Part shown: piece after piece, positions 26,601 through 41,600 of the stretch
Layout of the letters: each line of letters starts with the position of its first letter
Numbering within the stretch: position 1 is the first letter of the stretch
Assembly (NCBI GenBank): GCA_934047225.1
Contig: OW203986.1
Coordinates: 26,663,221 to 26,727,220 of the forward strand
Direction of reading: 5' to 3'
Length of the DNA stretch: 64,000 nucleotides
From: Ypsolopha sequella
Taxonomy: Eukaryota > Arthropoda > Insecta > Lepidoptera > Ypsolophidae
Translations under genes and position numbers: made by a program
Notes under the pieces: model-generated
What the model saw: the letters and a program-made list of their open reading frames with translations, nothing else
Databases searched by the model: none
Told to the model about the DNA's origin: nothing

Positions 26601-29600
26601 GTTTCCTCCTTCAACAAAAAAAATATACTTTACCTTTTCAAACGTCTCGCCCACTTATCCGACCACATACCCGCTTCTATCATAAAGAACTTGGGCATCA
26701 AGGGCCTCTCCTACAGCGCATTGTACGCCTTCCATGACACCTTGAACTGCCTTGAAGCTGTATCGACGAGAGTGCGGAGTCTATAGCTTCTCAGCCTGTC
26801 CCTAAGTTTCTGAGTTATGTGAGTCTGAATCCAGTGATCAAAAATAGCTACCAGCAACAAACGATGTAAAAAAAATACTAAAAACTGTTTTTTTATGATA
26901 TCAAATAACTTCAAATCTTTATTTTAGCTGTGTAATTTCTTTACGATTAAATTACCATCTACTTCCCAAAAAATAAAACAACTTCACGATTAAATAACCA
27001 TCTACACGTCATGTACTGGCCCGAAATCTATGTCGCAGGATAAGGCAAAAGATGTATCTTAGCCAAGACAATGGGTGCTTATTACCAAAGAATCGAACAC
27101 CATCGAAAAATTCCTTGCTTCACGGTTTTTGATATGCTATATTTCGGAGAGTGTGCGCAGGAATTACACGACCGAATTATCTCAAAGCAGAAGGGGTCTA
27201 CCGCTAGAATAGTCAACGCGCAGCAAAGTTTAACTGTCGGTCTTAAGATCAAAGTGCTTGCGCTGAACCTGGTTACATTTCCTTTGCTGTCTGTTCATTA
27301 CACTCGGTATATTTTTCTCCCCCAGATTCCACGCTGCATCATCTGGCCTGTGGTGTTCATGAACATCGCCAGCCTGGCGGTGGATTTTCCCGACCACATC
27401 TTGACTAGCGTGGAGATGATCACTGGGCTCATCTGTGCTGCCATTTGCTCCACTGCTTACGGTAAGGGTTCAGAAACGTTATAAAACCGTTTTTGATTTT
27501 CTGTAATATTTACCTTATTGTAGTATGGTAGTAGATAAGGTACTATTGTTTTATTTATGTGTATACTAAGCACATAAAAAAAATACCCATAATTTACAAT
27601 AGTATTTTGTGCAAATGTGACATAACGTGAGACATGGGGCACGCGTGCTTATTTACGAAACGAACAAAATGAGTTTCGTAATAGATTTACACGAGTGCCC
27701 CAATGTCTAATTATGCCTATCATCCATCCATCCATCAGCCTAGTTCGTCCACTGCTGGACATTAACCTTTCCAGGACTTTGCCACTCCTGGCGGTCATCC
27801 TGGAAGAATTTCCCATACTTACACACGCTGGGCAGGCGGGTTGGTGAGCGCGGTGCCGGAACCCTCGCACCACGGACGCCGCTGCTCGTCACCAGTCTGT
27901 TCCATATAAGGCCCAGCTATTAGGGATGGGTATACTGCCATCCATCGGTCATGGTTGGCCTCCTGGTTTTTTGCCTGTGAGCTGTCCTCTTAATCTCCCC
28001 TAAATCACTTCGAGGGGTCTCCAAGTAAGATGGTGGTACCTCCACAGTCGAGCCCGGCATCAGCTCTACCACCCAGTGGCGTGCACAGAACTTTTTTCCG
28101 GAAAAGCAATCAGAAAGTCAGGTACTTTTTTTAATAACACTTTGAAAAAAAAAAAGTTTGTATGACGCCAGGGTAGGCACTGCCTTTCCTAGACTGAACA
28201 TTTTCATACAAACTTCTTTTTTCAAAGTGTTATTTAAATTTTTTCATATTTTTTTTATTGTCGTACTTGACCTTCTGATTGCTTTTCCGGAAAAAAGTTC
28301 TGTGCACGCCACTGCTACCACCTTTGGTATGTACCACCTGTATTATAGGTGGACACAATACTTTATCTAAGGCCATCACAAACAATTTCACGAAAAATTA
28401 GTAACTATAGTGCGTATAATATAGCTTGAGCCCTGTGACAGCAGGACAGCGCTACACAATTTGTATTTCTAACTCTCTTTCTCATGCTCAAATATGTATA
28501 GCGCTGACAGCTGTCACAGGGCTCGAGCTATATTTTACGGACTATAAAAGAACACTCATTATGATACACTCGTGATATTCGTTATGATGGAATTAGTATG
28601 TACATACATACCAATCACCAATCAAAAGCGAGAAGAGTAAAAGGGTGTGGCTTAAGAAATTAAGACAGACCGTTATTGTCTGTGATTAGTTCTCTAGCGG
28701 TGTTACATTTGGCCGATCACAGCGCAGAATTGCGGTGCTATAATGTAATATTATAATAAAGCCGATTCTGAAGGCTTTAATTTTAGTTTTAATGCTGTCA
28801 AAACTTTAATTTGTCCAAAGTAATTTTGTCTTGACAGCACTAAAACTAAAATTAAAGCCTTCAGAATCGGCTACAATATCGGTCAAACAATGTAGGTACT
28901 TATAAAACTGCTTTTGATGTTGTAATTACCTTATTGCACTATAGTAGTAGATAAACAACATTGTAAGTAATTAGTTATTGTACTGACAGCGATTTATTTT
29001 ATAAATTTATATACTTCCCTGAACTTAGGTAACTAAAGATAATAATTGAGATATCTGAATATTTAATTGTCTATGTACAAGTATGTAATGGATTCTAGGA
29101 TATGAATTACCTTGTCAAACGAAGTGACGTTTCTCTTGTGCAATTTTAATTGCAAACCTGATGAGAATATTATTTTATATACTGGGTGTTAATTTGATAA
29201 CCTATTTTCTTTAAACTGGGTCTACCCATGAATATGGACAACTGATGAACTTTGGTTATATGGGGCCAACTCTTTAAATCACGAAAAAAACAGCTGTTCC
29301 ATCCATAGAAAAGTTAAGGCGATATGCGAAAATATACGGGTGTTTCTTTTCTGTGTATTTCATGAAATACACGGAAAATTATAGTCAGTTTCTGGTATAT
29401 GCATTTTGACTATATAATCTAGGTATTTAAAATTGGAAAACATGTTTAGATAAATTTTCCTCGATAGAAATAATTGTTGAAATGAGGTCTTCTAACACAC
29501 TTTTTCTCCTCGTTTAACGAATAGGAACCATATACAGAACTCAAACATATTTTATTATGTGTGTTTCAACAATATCTAGCGATTTGATATTTGAAATTTT

Positions 29601-32600
29601 GCTAGCTATTTTAGTTTTTTTATAAAAATTATAAAACAAACGTTTTTAGCTTTCGCCCTGAATCCCCCCTCTCGCACTGCGCGATTTTTCGCTTGGAGTG
29701 ACAGTGACAAAAATAAAATTCGCATAGCCTCTTAACGAGCTGTATGTAACAGCCGATCTTTTTTTCGATTTCACGGTCGGCATGGTAACAGTTATTCATA
29801 TTAGTAGGTAGAACACCCTGTTTTAAGGGAAAAGGTTATCATCTTAACACCTGTACTGTATTACGTGTATTACAGCTATAGGCATGTTTCAGACCTGTTT
29901 TTTTTAAATTGATTTTTATTTGTTTTTTGCCTTTTGGCCATTAAGGCGTATGACCACGCTAAATAAGCAACTCGATGTGTATCGGTACAAATATCAACGG
30001 AAACGACATTGAAATAATGTTAATTTTAGCGTGCCTTGAAAAGTGGCTGTTACGACAATCACTGCGTCCTTGGCTAGCGCAAAATAGGAGAAAATAATAC
30101 TTTTCACATGGACGCCATGAACGAAAAAAAAAAATTTTACTTGAATTTTTTAGATCTAAAAATTTCCTATAATTTTGTGAAATAATGATTAAAATCGCTT
30201 TAGGCGTTTGGAAGGAGTAAGAGAATTCTTGTGTTAATCATGTGAAACTTTCGATGACTTTCGATTTTTTTTGTCAAAACTTACAATAGAAAAATAGTTT
30301 ATGAAACTTAAAATTTATTTTTGACTCTATAATGCCTATCATATATTTTTATGAAAGTTTTTGGACCACCCGTGTGGGAGGAGTAGGCCTTCAAAGACAG
30401 GTCCTAATTGCAGTTGGGGTATCCATTCGCCTTAAAACTTTGCTATGAAAGGCGGGACAGAGAGTCTTCCGCCTTGAGAAGCACGCTCTGGGGCTCTACC
30501 GCGTAATTCTCATTTGTATCAACTTCAAGCAAATGCATGCGAAATTCAACGCGTGCAAAAGAGATGGCATGTTAGGCGGGCGTCGTCGCACGCACGTCAA
30601 ATTTCAATCTCAAGTTGATGTTGATGAAAATGAGAATTACGCGGTAGACCCACTGTTCCCTGCTCGCTAAAGCACCAGAGTGTGATGTGTTTGTAGATGG
30701 GATAGGATGTGTGGTGAATGTGTGGAAGAGAATGCTAGAAGAAAGTATGTTAGTTAGTGTTTAAAATAAAATTATGTAACGATTTGGTCTGTAATTACTG
30801 TAATGTTATAATATTTCGAATAATAAATAAATGTTTATAGAATTAAATGAGACTTGAGGATAATTCATGATTTATATAAAAACGGCTCACCTCAATACAT
30901 GTTATGATCGGTGTGAGCCGTTTTTATATAAATCATAAATAAATGTCTAAATCTCTAACGTTAGACTACGAAAAATATTTAGTATGAGAAATTCTAGTTC
31001 CTCTCTTAAACCGCTGGAAGGAGAAGAGTGACTCTGGTCTGAAAGAGCTAACATGATTTTTTTATCCAGGTCTTGGAATGGGAGGTTTGTTTTCCTTCAC
31101 CGACATGATGGGAGAGTTCATGTCTTTAATCGATCTGCCCCTCTTCCTGGTTTCCGGAGCCTTCATCAGGTTGTCTTCTATCCCTCTCTGGATGTACGTC
31201 CTCAAATATCTCTCGCACTTCTTCTACAGCATGGATATCATGGCCAATATCTATTGGAGGCAGATTGATTATATTGGTAAGTGGTTAAAAAATCTCTCTG
31301 CATTTACAGATCTAAATTCTCGTTCCGTAAAAATTTTTACGGAACGAGAACTTGCGTGTATTTAATACTGAAGATAATTAACACAATACCGGTAGAGTTC
31401 ACGAAACTTTAAATGGCAAAATAAGTAAAAATAAATTTAAAAAGATTTAAAAAAAATATTTTCTCAGCTTTACATAAATTACGAAAAACTGTATAACTTA
31501 TTGTTTTAAATATAACCTGTATTTAAAATAAGTTTAGATTTAAAAGCCTTCGTAAAAATACACGAGAGCTATAGCCGATAAACTGCTGAGCAGTTTGGCT
31601 TAAAAATTGTAAAAATATCATGTAATTGTCTTTTGATAAATAAATAATATCTATCTATCTATAGATAAATACAAAAATAAATGAAGGACCAATTGAACTA
31701 AACATCAATGCCGAAAAGGGTGCATATAAAGAGCACTTCATTTTGCATCAGTCAAAAAGAACTAAACTGTTTGACGTTTTCATTTAGTTTGAAATAGTGC
31801 GCTCCGAGGTATCATAGCTGTTATGACCACCAAGAAATGTATGTACTGAGTATGGACTGTGACTTGCATTTCACAGTTAACACTTGGAACACCTCTGACA
31901 CGCCCTCGGGGATTCATGTCGTGACGATTAAGTTTAGTCGACATCTATTTTTTTTTCTAAAACCGATTTACTAAGTTTGGGCGGAGTTAGGTATATATTT
32001 ATTATATGTATTGCATATATTTATAATATTATTTATTCCTTATTCCTATATTTTTATTTTATTCAAGAGTATTTTTTAAAATTAAATTTAAGTAAACCCA
32101 ACCTTTATTATTTCCACATATTATTATTTATTACATAAAACTATTACATATACACATAGATTATTTAATTACTTATATTACATTAAAACCGACCTGTAAT
32201 AAGTGTATCTGTTATATCTACATTACATAAATAAATATATTTCATATGTCATTTCATTTCATAACAGACTAAAAAGTTTAAGTTCCAACGTTAAGGGGCT
32301 CCACAATGCTAAACATCAGTTTTGTATTGGATTCAGTCCCGTCAATATAGATGGTAAAAATTTGAAAACAATATTGCGTGTTATGTGATTCAAGGCAATT
32401 ATTAATTACACTTATGAATAAATATAATTTCAATCTTCTATTAATTATATTACTTTTAAAAAAGCATGAATTTCACAAAAAAAGCGATTCAGTTTCCGTG
32501 TTTCAAAACCGATTGAAACGAAACCAACACAGAACAGAAATTATGGTTATTATGAAATTATGTGATAATGTAGCCACGATTTCAAAATAACTGAAGTATT

Positions 32601-35600
32601 GCGTGCGCGGCATCTGATTAGAGCAGGATAGAGAATTAAAAAACAATCGCGTTAGAGCAGGACTGAATTTTAGCATAGTGCAGCCCCTTAAGAGAAAGAA
32701 AATAAAACTTGCAATCCAATACAGTGCTACAAGGATCTGCTGGTGCGTGGATGACAATGACAGGGGGGCGCAGCTGTGAAACAAGGAGTATGGTAGCGGC
32801 GTTGGTTCAGATTTTGGACACAATCAATCCTCCCACGCTCCAAAAAAAAAAGCCGTGACGCACTGTACTCGTAGCAGACTTCTACGTAAACATAATAAAC
32901 CTGTCAGATTTCACTTGTAAATGTAGATTTTCAAGATAAAGACACCTTGCCTGAGGTGTCAGCTGTCATTATGTTAATTAACTGGATAAGTGCTTAAGGC
33001 AGCCTGTACTCGTATCGTTGTTAGGATTCCTTCATAAACAAATAAGTTTGAACAAACTTATTCATAAAAAATCCGGCCAAGTGCGAGTCAGACTCGAGCA
33101 CGAAGGATTCCGTACCATTATCTATAAAAACGGCAAAAAAATCACGTTTGTTGTATGGGAGCCCCCTTAAATATTTATTTTATTCTGTTTTTTAGTATTT
33201 GTTGTTATAGCAGCAACAAAAATACATAATCTGTGAAAATTTCAACTGTCTAACTATCACGGTTCATGAGATACAGCCTGGTGACAGACTTACAGCAGAC
33301 GCACAGACGGACAGACAGACGGACAGCGGAGTCTTAGTAATAGGGTCCTGTTGGTTAACTTTGGGTACGGAACCCTAACAAGTGGCATAATAAATAAAGA
33401 GCTTTTAAAAAAAAACAAAAGCATCGTCCGAACCTGAAGCCTCGACTCAGAGAAGTTCCCAAGTGTGAACTGTGAAATGCTTGTTACAACCACTTTTCAC
33501 CGATGATTATTATGTCCCAAACGTGATGGATGCGGTGAGCTCTATCGCTGTACTTCGGGCACAAATGGACGAAGCACGCAGACCGAAAACAAACTGCGTG
33601 ATTCGAACCCGCGATCTCCGAAATAGTGATCGAGAGGTTCGAAACGCCAGACCACAGAGGCGGGCAAAAAAGCTATGTTAAAAATAACCAGCGGGCCTGT
33701 TAAGGAGCAGGTAGCCGCCAACGACCTTGAGTCGACCTGTGTCGGTACAAATATGGACAGAAACAGTATTGAAATAACGTTCATATCAGCGCAAACTGCA
33801 TTATGATTATGACGTCATCGCCGGGTCTCCGGATAGCGCAAAATAGGATAAAATAATACTTTTCACATGGACATGATGGACGGAAAAAATTCCATAAATG
33901 ATTTTTCTAAGCAGCTTTTTTCCTTGTATTTTAGTGCTTGCAAGAACCAATACAAATACCATTCGTGGTTTCAAATAAAAACAGCTTGACTTTTAATAAT
34001 ATTTTAAATCTGTTTCTTATAAGCAGAATAGTTTCCTATAATGAAGTTGTTCTCTATAGTTTAACTAATAATATATATATTTTTTCATAATTTTTAAACA
34101 CAGTTTAAGAAAAATAACTTAATCAACAGAGATGATTTCAGATGACGCTAGAAAGAGGCGCCTTAAATTATTAGGATTATTTTATCAACCATAGTTCATT
34201 AGTAGGTACGACTGTAAGACTAATTGAATACCAGTACAGCAAGTATTAGCTCATCAAGCTGTGGCTCTTATTTCTTTGTGATACGGATTATTATTCCCAA
34301 GTAATTTAAATAGTAGTTTTTAGTACCAAGTTCATGTTTACGATTCAATTACAATCAGTTTTGCTCCACGTCTTATGACATTTAATAATTATGATTACAC
34401 ACTTAGATCAAAACAAATTATGTTAAGACTGTACCTGAGCCTAGAGCATGACCAACTCCAGGCTATTTATGATTCGTTTGAAGGAATTCGGACTCTCCTT
34501 GTATTGAAAAAAATATATTTGGTTTATTAATCTTTTCTCCAGGGATCTTACGTATAAACAATGTACTAAGATTTATACTTTTGTCAAAAAGAAATGTTTT
34601 GCACCCTCTTTTTTTTTGGTTTTCTAACGTTCGCTTCAAGAACGCGGTTAAGAGATCAACTTAATTTTTTTTTCATAAAATGGGTAATAGAAATATGAAG
34701 GTATGTCACCTAAATTCAATATTTTTTTCCCTACAAAATATTTCAGTATTAGCTAAAAAAAACACACCAATTTGTTGTTTCGCTGCGTGATCACTAGTAT
34801 TACGCGTCCAAGAACAAGAGGCCAAAGAGCCAACATATAATCGCCTCTATGAAAAGCAAATAAAGTCTTTGCCATTAGACTTATTGTGCTAGACGGGTAA
34901 TAAAAAAAATTGCAAGATTATGCCATCTTCTTAAGGTGTGTTAATTCGAAAACCATTTCGAGATTTAGGTTTCATAAGCCGTATTTTCGAACATGCTGTC
35001 TAAAAAACCTCATGATGATGAATATTTTTACGAAAAAGCTGCAACTACAATTTGCCTTCGTGTGACGCCACTTGAGAAATGGCTGTTTAGAAATGTGTCC
35101 TTAAAATTTGCTGCCGACTGATTTTACAGATGGATGACAGATGAGTAAACAGACAGAGACAGACCACTTTTTTTATAAGCGTATAATGTCTAAAATTCTC
35201 AAGTGACGTCATAGTCATAACAGACAATTCTTTAAAAAAATCATTAAAAAAATGGTTAGTTATGTGATATACCAAAATAATGAAAACTTTGTCCTAAAAT
35301 GGCATATACATGTACTACATGAAAAAACAAAAAAAACCTTTTTGAAATTAAGCTATGGGAATTCCATTTCCAGTTGTTGCTAATAATTATAAATAAAAAT
35401 ACAGTACTTGCTCGCTAGTCCGCCGCTTGATAATCTGACAACTACTATAATCCGCCCATTTTTTGCAAGTCGATGTCTCTCTGTAATCATGTTATTACGA
35501 AGATTTATTCTGGTAAAAAACAAGCTAAATTAGAGCAGTATTTTTCAAAACCTGAGTAATCAGTTAATGTGTCAGTTCATTTTTAAATTTTAATACAAAT

Positions 35601-38600
35601 GTACATATGTATTTACCTTCATAAGTACTAATACAAAATTACCATGTTTTTTTGTTGTTTTCCTCAATTTGATGTTCCTGTACATTATAATCCGCCGTTT
35701 TCGGTAATCCGCCGGTAGTCCGGATTTTTTGGTGGCGGATTATCGAGAGGGTACTGTATATGGGTAAAATAATGCATAAGTAATTAAAAAATTACCAAAC
35801 CTGTGTGTTTAATATAATACGAATACGAATAACAAACAGACAATTAGCTTACAAAAACTTCGATAAAACTGGCCCCAAAAGAAGTTCAATTACTTACTTA
35901 GTTCCGTGGGCTGTTAGGAACGAACAGCTAGCTATACGAAGATTCGTTTTTTACGACATATGGTTCTAAAAAAGTTCAACCTGCCTACAACGGTATTGTC
36001 ACAGTGAATTGTAGTCTTTAAAGCTTTCGAATAAAAGCTTCTTTATGTGCTTTGTCGTGCATGAATGAAGCCTAGCATTATTACTTATAACAGAGTGACA
36101 GGCAAATTGTGAAACAAGTTTATTATGTTACCAACAAAAACTGTAACCAGGTTAACGATCTAAATACCAGTGGGTAACAATAATGATGTCTATGAAAACT
36201 TTTATAACTGATTGAAATAAGTGTTCCTTTGCGGAAGTCTATCATCAATTTAAGGATATCTAATCATTTGCAATATTCCGGTAAACGCAAGCGTACACTG
36301 GGAAAAAAAAGGGTCGATTTATCGGTCCTGCAGAGCCGTGTAAACCCGGTACTGCAGTTGCAGCCGTGTCAACACGGCAAAGGTTGCCGTGTGTCGCTGA
36401 AACGGCTACAGGGGACACACGGTTAAATTTGCACACGGTAATGGTATGTCAGTTTGTCAACACGGCTAGATTAGCACACGGTACTGCAGTTCCAGCCGTG
36501 TCAATTTGTCAAAACGGCTATGATCAGACACGGCTAGATTTGCACACGGTACTGCAGTTGCAGCCGTGTGAAATTGTTAACACGGGTAAATTTAGACACG
36601 GCAGTGTCAACAGCTCAACACGGTCACGGCCAACGCGGCTGCAGTAGCCGTGTGAAACGGCTGCCTCACACGGTTGGTTCAGCAGTTTTCATACGTCATG
36701 ACACAGTTAGTTGAGCCGTGTGACGCGGTTTGATGTGACAGTGTGAAACGGCTGCCTGAGCCATCTCAACACCGTCTTGCTACGCTATGACATGGTTGGT
36801 TGAGCCGTGTGACACGGTTTGATGCGATCGTGTGAAACGGCTGCCTGAGCCATATGAACACGGCTGTGCCAATCGTCTTCCTAAGATATTACACGGTTGG
36901 TTGAGCTGTGTAACGCGGTTTGATGTGATCGTGTGAAACGGCTGTCTGAGCCATATGAACACGGCTGTGCCAATCGTCTTCCTAAGATATTACACGGTTG
37001 GTTGAGCTGTGTAACGCGGTTTGATGTGATCGTGTGAAACGGCTGCCTGAGCCATGTGAACACGGCTGTCCCAATCGTCTTCCTACGATATTACACGGTT
37101 GGTTGAGACGTGTAACGCGGTTTGATGTGATCGTGTGAAACGGCTGCCTAAGCCATGTGAACACGGCTGTCCCAATAGTCTTCCTACGATATGACACGGC
37201 TCAAACAACCGTGTGACGCGGTTTGATGTGATCGTGTGAAACGGCTGCCTAAGCCTTGTGAATACAGCTGTCCCAATCGTCTTCCTACGATATGACACGG
37301 CTCAACCAACCGTGTCATATCGTAGGAAGACGACTGGGGCATCCGCGTTGAGATGACTCAGGCAGCCGTTTCACACGATCATATCAAACCACGTCACACG
37401 GCTCAACTTACCGTGTGATATCGTAGGAAGGAAGACGATTAAGACAGCCGTGTTCACATGGCTTATGCAGCAGTTTCACATGATCATATCTCAACACGGC
37501 TGCCCCAGTCGTCTTCCTACGATATGACACGGTTGGTAGAGCAGTGACGCGGTTTGATATGATCGTGGGAAACGGCTGCCCGAGCCATCTCAACACGCCT
37601 GCCCCAGTCGTCTTCCTACGCTAAGACACGGTTGGTTGAGGTGTTTGATGTGGTTTGATGTGGTCATCTGAAAAGGCCACCTGAGCAAGGTGAACACTAA
37701 AATAAAAAAAAAGGATTAATTACAACAAATCTCTTAAAATAAATAAATATTATTTTCATATAGGATATGGTGATGAAAGATTTGTAAATAATTAATACCA
37801 TTATTTCAATAAACTGACAAATTTATTTAAAAATTAATAATTCAGACAAATTTACAATAATTGTTGACAGTTTTAAATTATAATATTTTTGTATTACAAG
37901 CTTTGTACCGTTTGTCTATTAAATAGTAACACAGTTTTGTTTAAGTCCAGATTTGATAAACTACCTAAATGGTTGTTATTACAATTTATAAGACTTTTGT
38001 TGAAACATCGAATAAGTTTTTGAAACTTGTTATTACATTTTATAAAACTTTTGTTGAAACATCGAATAAGTTTTTGAAAATATCATAGTTGTGAACAATA
38101 ATTAACACTCAAAACGGGACATATTATGTACCATGATTCACATTTACCAAGTTCCAGATATAGTCTGTCCAGTGATCATAGCGCTTGCAACTGCGTCGAA
38201 ATATCAGGAAACTAATAAAATCTTTCAAATCGTTGCAAATTAAATTATCAATAAAAAAAATTAACATACCATATCAGGTCCTCCAAAAAGGCCGCTTTGG
38301 ATGAATATGATTTATTATATGATATTATATTATGATTAATTATATGATTAATTATATTAATTATATTATATTATGATTAATTATATTATATGATTTCGTT
38401 CTAATGCCGTCTCTTTTGCACGCATGAAAAAACTCTGACTCCATCCTACTTTCAAATAATTTTATGAAACATTTCACCCAAGTCGGCCTTTTTAGATCCC
38501 CAGTAAGTTCTGCTTCGACCCTAACGTGCTCAAAATCAAAATTATCACATTTATAGGACTACAGTGAAGGTCACCAACAAGTCCTAAAAATATGTACATA

Positions 38601-41600
38601 GATCTTATTAATACAGCAATAAAGTTGATGTACCTACTTATTTATAAGTTTGCAACTTTGTGCAGTTATTAATTTCGACCTTGATTACTTACAACATTTC
38701 GTTTCTTAATTATCTAGCTACTTAGCAACTTATGAATACACTATTAATAAATAAAAAATTTAGAGTCGATAGTAAGCTCGCATCTCCATACAAACTAATT
38801 TACAAACTGCACAATGGATTGACTTAAACAAGAATATAGGAGCTTCTAGTCTATGGCATTACGAATTGTTACGAAAAAAGCATCATCGATCAAAGAGGAC
38901 GTTAGTGTGTTGGGGAAGGGAAATTGCAACTGGTCTAAAGCAATATATTTCACTTCATGTGTTTTCACCACTTTATAAGCATGAAAGTGGCTGTCGAAGT
39001 AAAGTGTTTCGAAGAGGTGGCCTTTTGCATAAGCCTTACCAACACTGCTGTCGTAATAGATGTTAGTAACTGACATTAGCAAGGGGGCAAACATATCAAC
39101 ACACACCAACTCAAGGAGTAACACATCGCTAGTACGATACGTGACGTTATAATCAGCAACAGTAACGTAGGGAACAGAATAAATTAATGCATTCGTAGGT
39201 AATGAGAACACATCTATAACAGCTATCTTTTCGTCTATTGGGAGAGTAGTTAAGGAACCAGGTACATTAACAGGGGCAGTCAGATTTGTTAACAACAAAT
39301 GGTTCAATTGAAGCTGCAGTTTCTTTGCTGCACTTTTACAAACATTCACTCTTCCGGCTCCAGCATTAACAGCAGCTTTGCCAGCTCTATGTTTCGACTC
39401 GTAGCGCATGCTAGAAATGTGGCCAATAGGTCCCAGCCTCAACATCATACGTGGGTAATGAATCAGATGATGAAATTTAGGTTTAAGCGTTGATCTGGAT
39501 AATTTAATGAAAAGTTCATTAAAATCTTTAATATAAATGGCAAGCACTTCAGTCAATTGGGAATAAACTTGTTCTGTGAGGATAATATCCATTAATTTGC
39601 GTAGCAAGAGATACAACTCATAGTATTCGTAATTTGTTGAAGACAGGATGTTAGTATGACAACCTATCCTTAATCCATTATCTACTTCATCTACCAGGTG
39701 CCCAATCAGCAAGCTAAAATATCTCACAAGTCTATGGCATTCAGTCGCCGACATTTTGATTTGAACTGAGTTGGCACCTAACTTTTTTATGGTGGGTGGT
39801 TTGTTATTAGAATCAGGACCATAATCAAACTCTATTATTCGTGAATTCAGATAATCTAACGTGAAATGCTTCTTTTCAATAAGATTTTCGATAACGACTT
39901 TCATGGTGTATCTACAAACCCCTTCCAACAAGTCATGCATATAATCAACAGCAACATGTGAGAAAAGATCGAAGAATTTTACGTCTAACCAAACTGAACG
40001 CTCCCTGACACCAGTTTCTGTGACATTATCCCGATTGACATCCTCCAAATATGTCTCCTTGTCTCTCAACAGAGCGGGGTCTTCAATGCATTGTGAAATA
40101 GTTATCTCCTTTGAGGCTTTACATATTCTGCAAGAGTAATTAGCTCTGAAACTCTGACTGAAACCCAAAATAGTATGCAGACCTAGATTGTCTCCTGTTA
40201 TAAGACCAAGAATAAACCTCACATTTCCCTCGAAACCTTCCATTTTGACGTGGACACCTTCTACGGCAAGGAAATTAATTTCATCAATTACAGTTTTAAA
40301 AATTGAGTTACCAAACTCTGTGCGGTCATCTGAATGAAAAAGATACAGCAAAAGTATATATTTCAACTGAGAAGCCAGACGAGGAGGGAGTGAAGGAAGA
40401 GATATATACATCCCGCCAAGCTTATGAGTACCAGCATGAGATCCCAAAGCATTTCCAGTCTCAAAATCATCGAAATATATGTGGTAAGGGTACACTTTAC
40501 TATCTGCGCTTAGAGAATGTTGAGACACAGTCTCCTTCCAGACAGGAGACTGTGTAAAGTGCTGTATGCAGGGCGATTCATGGCAGCGTTTAACATAAAC
40601 ATCCATTTCTGACATCAACCCTGGAATCGAGAGCAATCGCTGAAGAACTCTGTGTATTGGGATGAACTGACCAACAACCGGAATACTACGAGGTGGAGGG
40701 TGACGTCCCACTACTTCATTTCGAACACCTAGAAAAACATCTTGGGGTGGAATATAAGAACCCAAGCTGGTGAAGTATTTCTCTCGCTTGTAAATAGACT
40801 GGAGTGGCTCTATAACTGCATTTAATGTTTTACGTAGCTGTTCTATATATGAAGAGACATGTTCGCAGATCACATCGCCAGTGGATGTGGGAAGGTCATT
40901 GCTCATCATTTCTAAAGCTACATCCACGAGGTCTCGGTTAAAACAGCGAAAAGCGTCTACAAAACTCTGGACCGTTTTAAAGGACATACCCGTGTTAGTG
41001 TGAAAAGAGCTTATTAATAATCCTAATTGTTGCTGCAAAAATGTTGACGCATTTTGAGATTGTATTGGTTGCTTAACTTGTTGAGAAGAGGTGTCACTAA
41101 ACACGGTAGCCATTTTCTCAGGACTTTGAAATATGTTACCTGCAGGCATTACACCACTGCTGGTACCAGGTAGGTCTAAATCTAAGCCCTTATCAGGAGT
41201 TGAGACTTTAGAGGATGGGACTGATTTACATGGAGACACAAGAGCAGAGGGTGGAGCATGGTGATGCTGGACATGACGCCTCCATGTGTATACCTCAGAA
41301 AACCACCGTGAACACATTCCACACCTAAAACCTCCCCACCCTTCGACATCACTGTACTTTGGACAACCCACGGTGATATGGGAAAACAGCAAACACAGAT
41401 CACGGAAACATTTTTTACAGTAATAGCAAGTGAGCATCTTGAATTTATTATAAATTGTATACAATAATAAGTCTCTTCAATCAGAGGGTAAGTCTCTTCA
41501 GTCAGAGAAGAGAGTAAGTCTCTTCAGTCAGAGGGAAAGTCTCCAGTTTCTAGAGAGGAAGACTCTCCAGTCTCTTGAGAGGGATTGTCTCTAGTCTCTT

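Noticed and set aside
27071..27484. 137-codon plus-strand frame read as a separate gene
   Set aside because: Its second half is ABCG exon 10 read through from the intron; the first half has no family resemblance that I can support.
36780..37596. Several minus-strand frames of 60-71 codons with similar text
   Set aside because: By-products of the 101-bp subterminal repeat of the transposon, shifted by exactly one unit each.
41438..41464. Longer transposase start at 41464
   Set aside because: That codon is TTG; the first ATG in the frame is at 41437, just before the zinc-finger segment.
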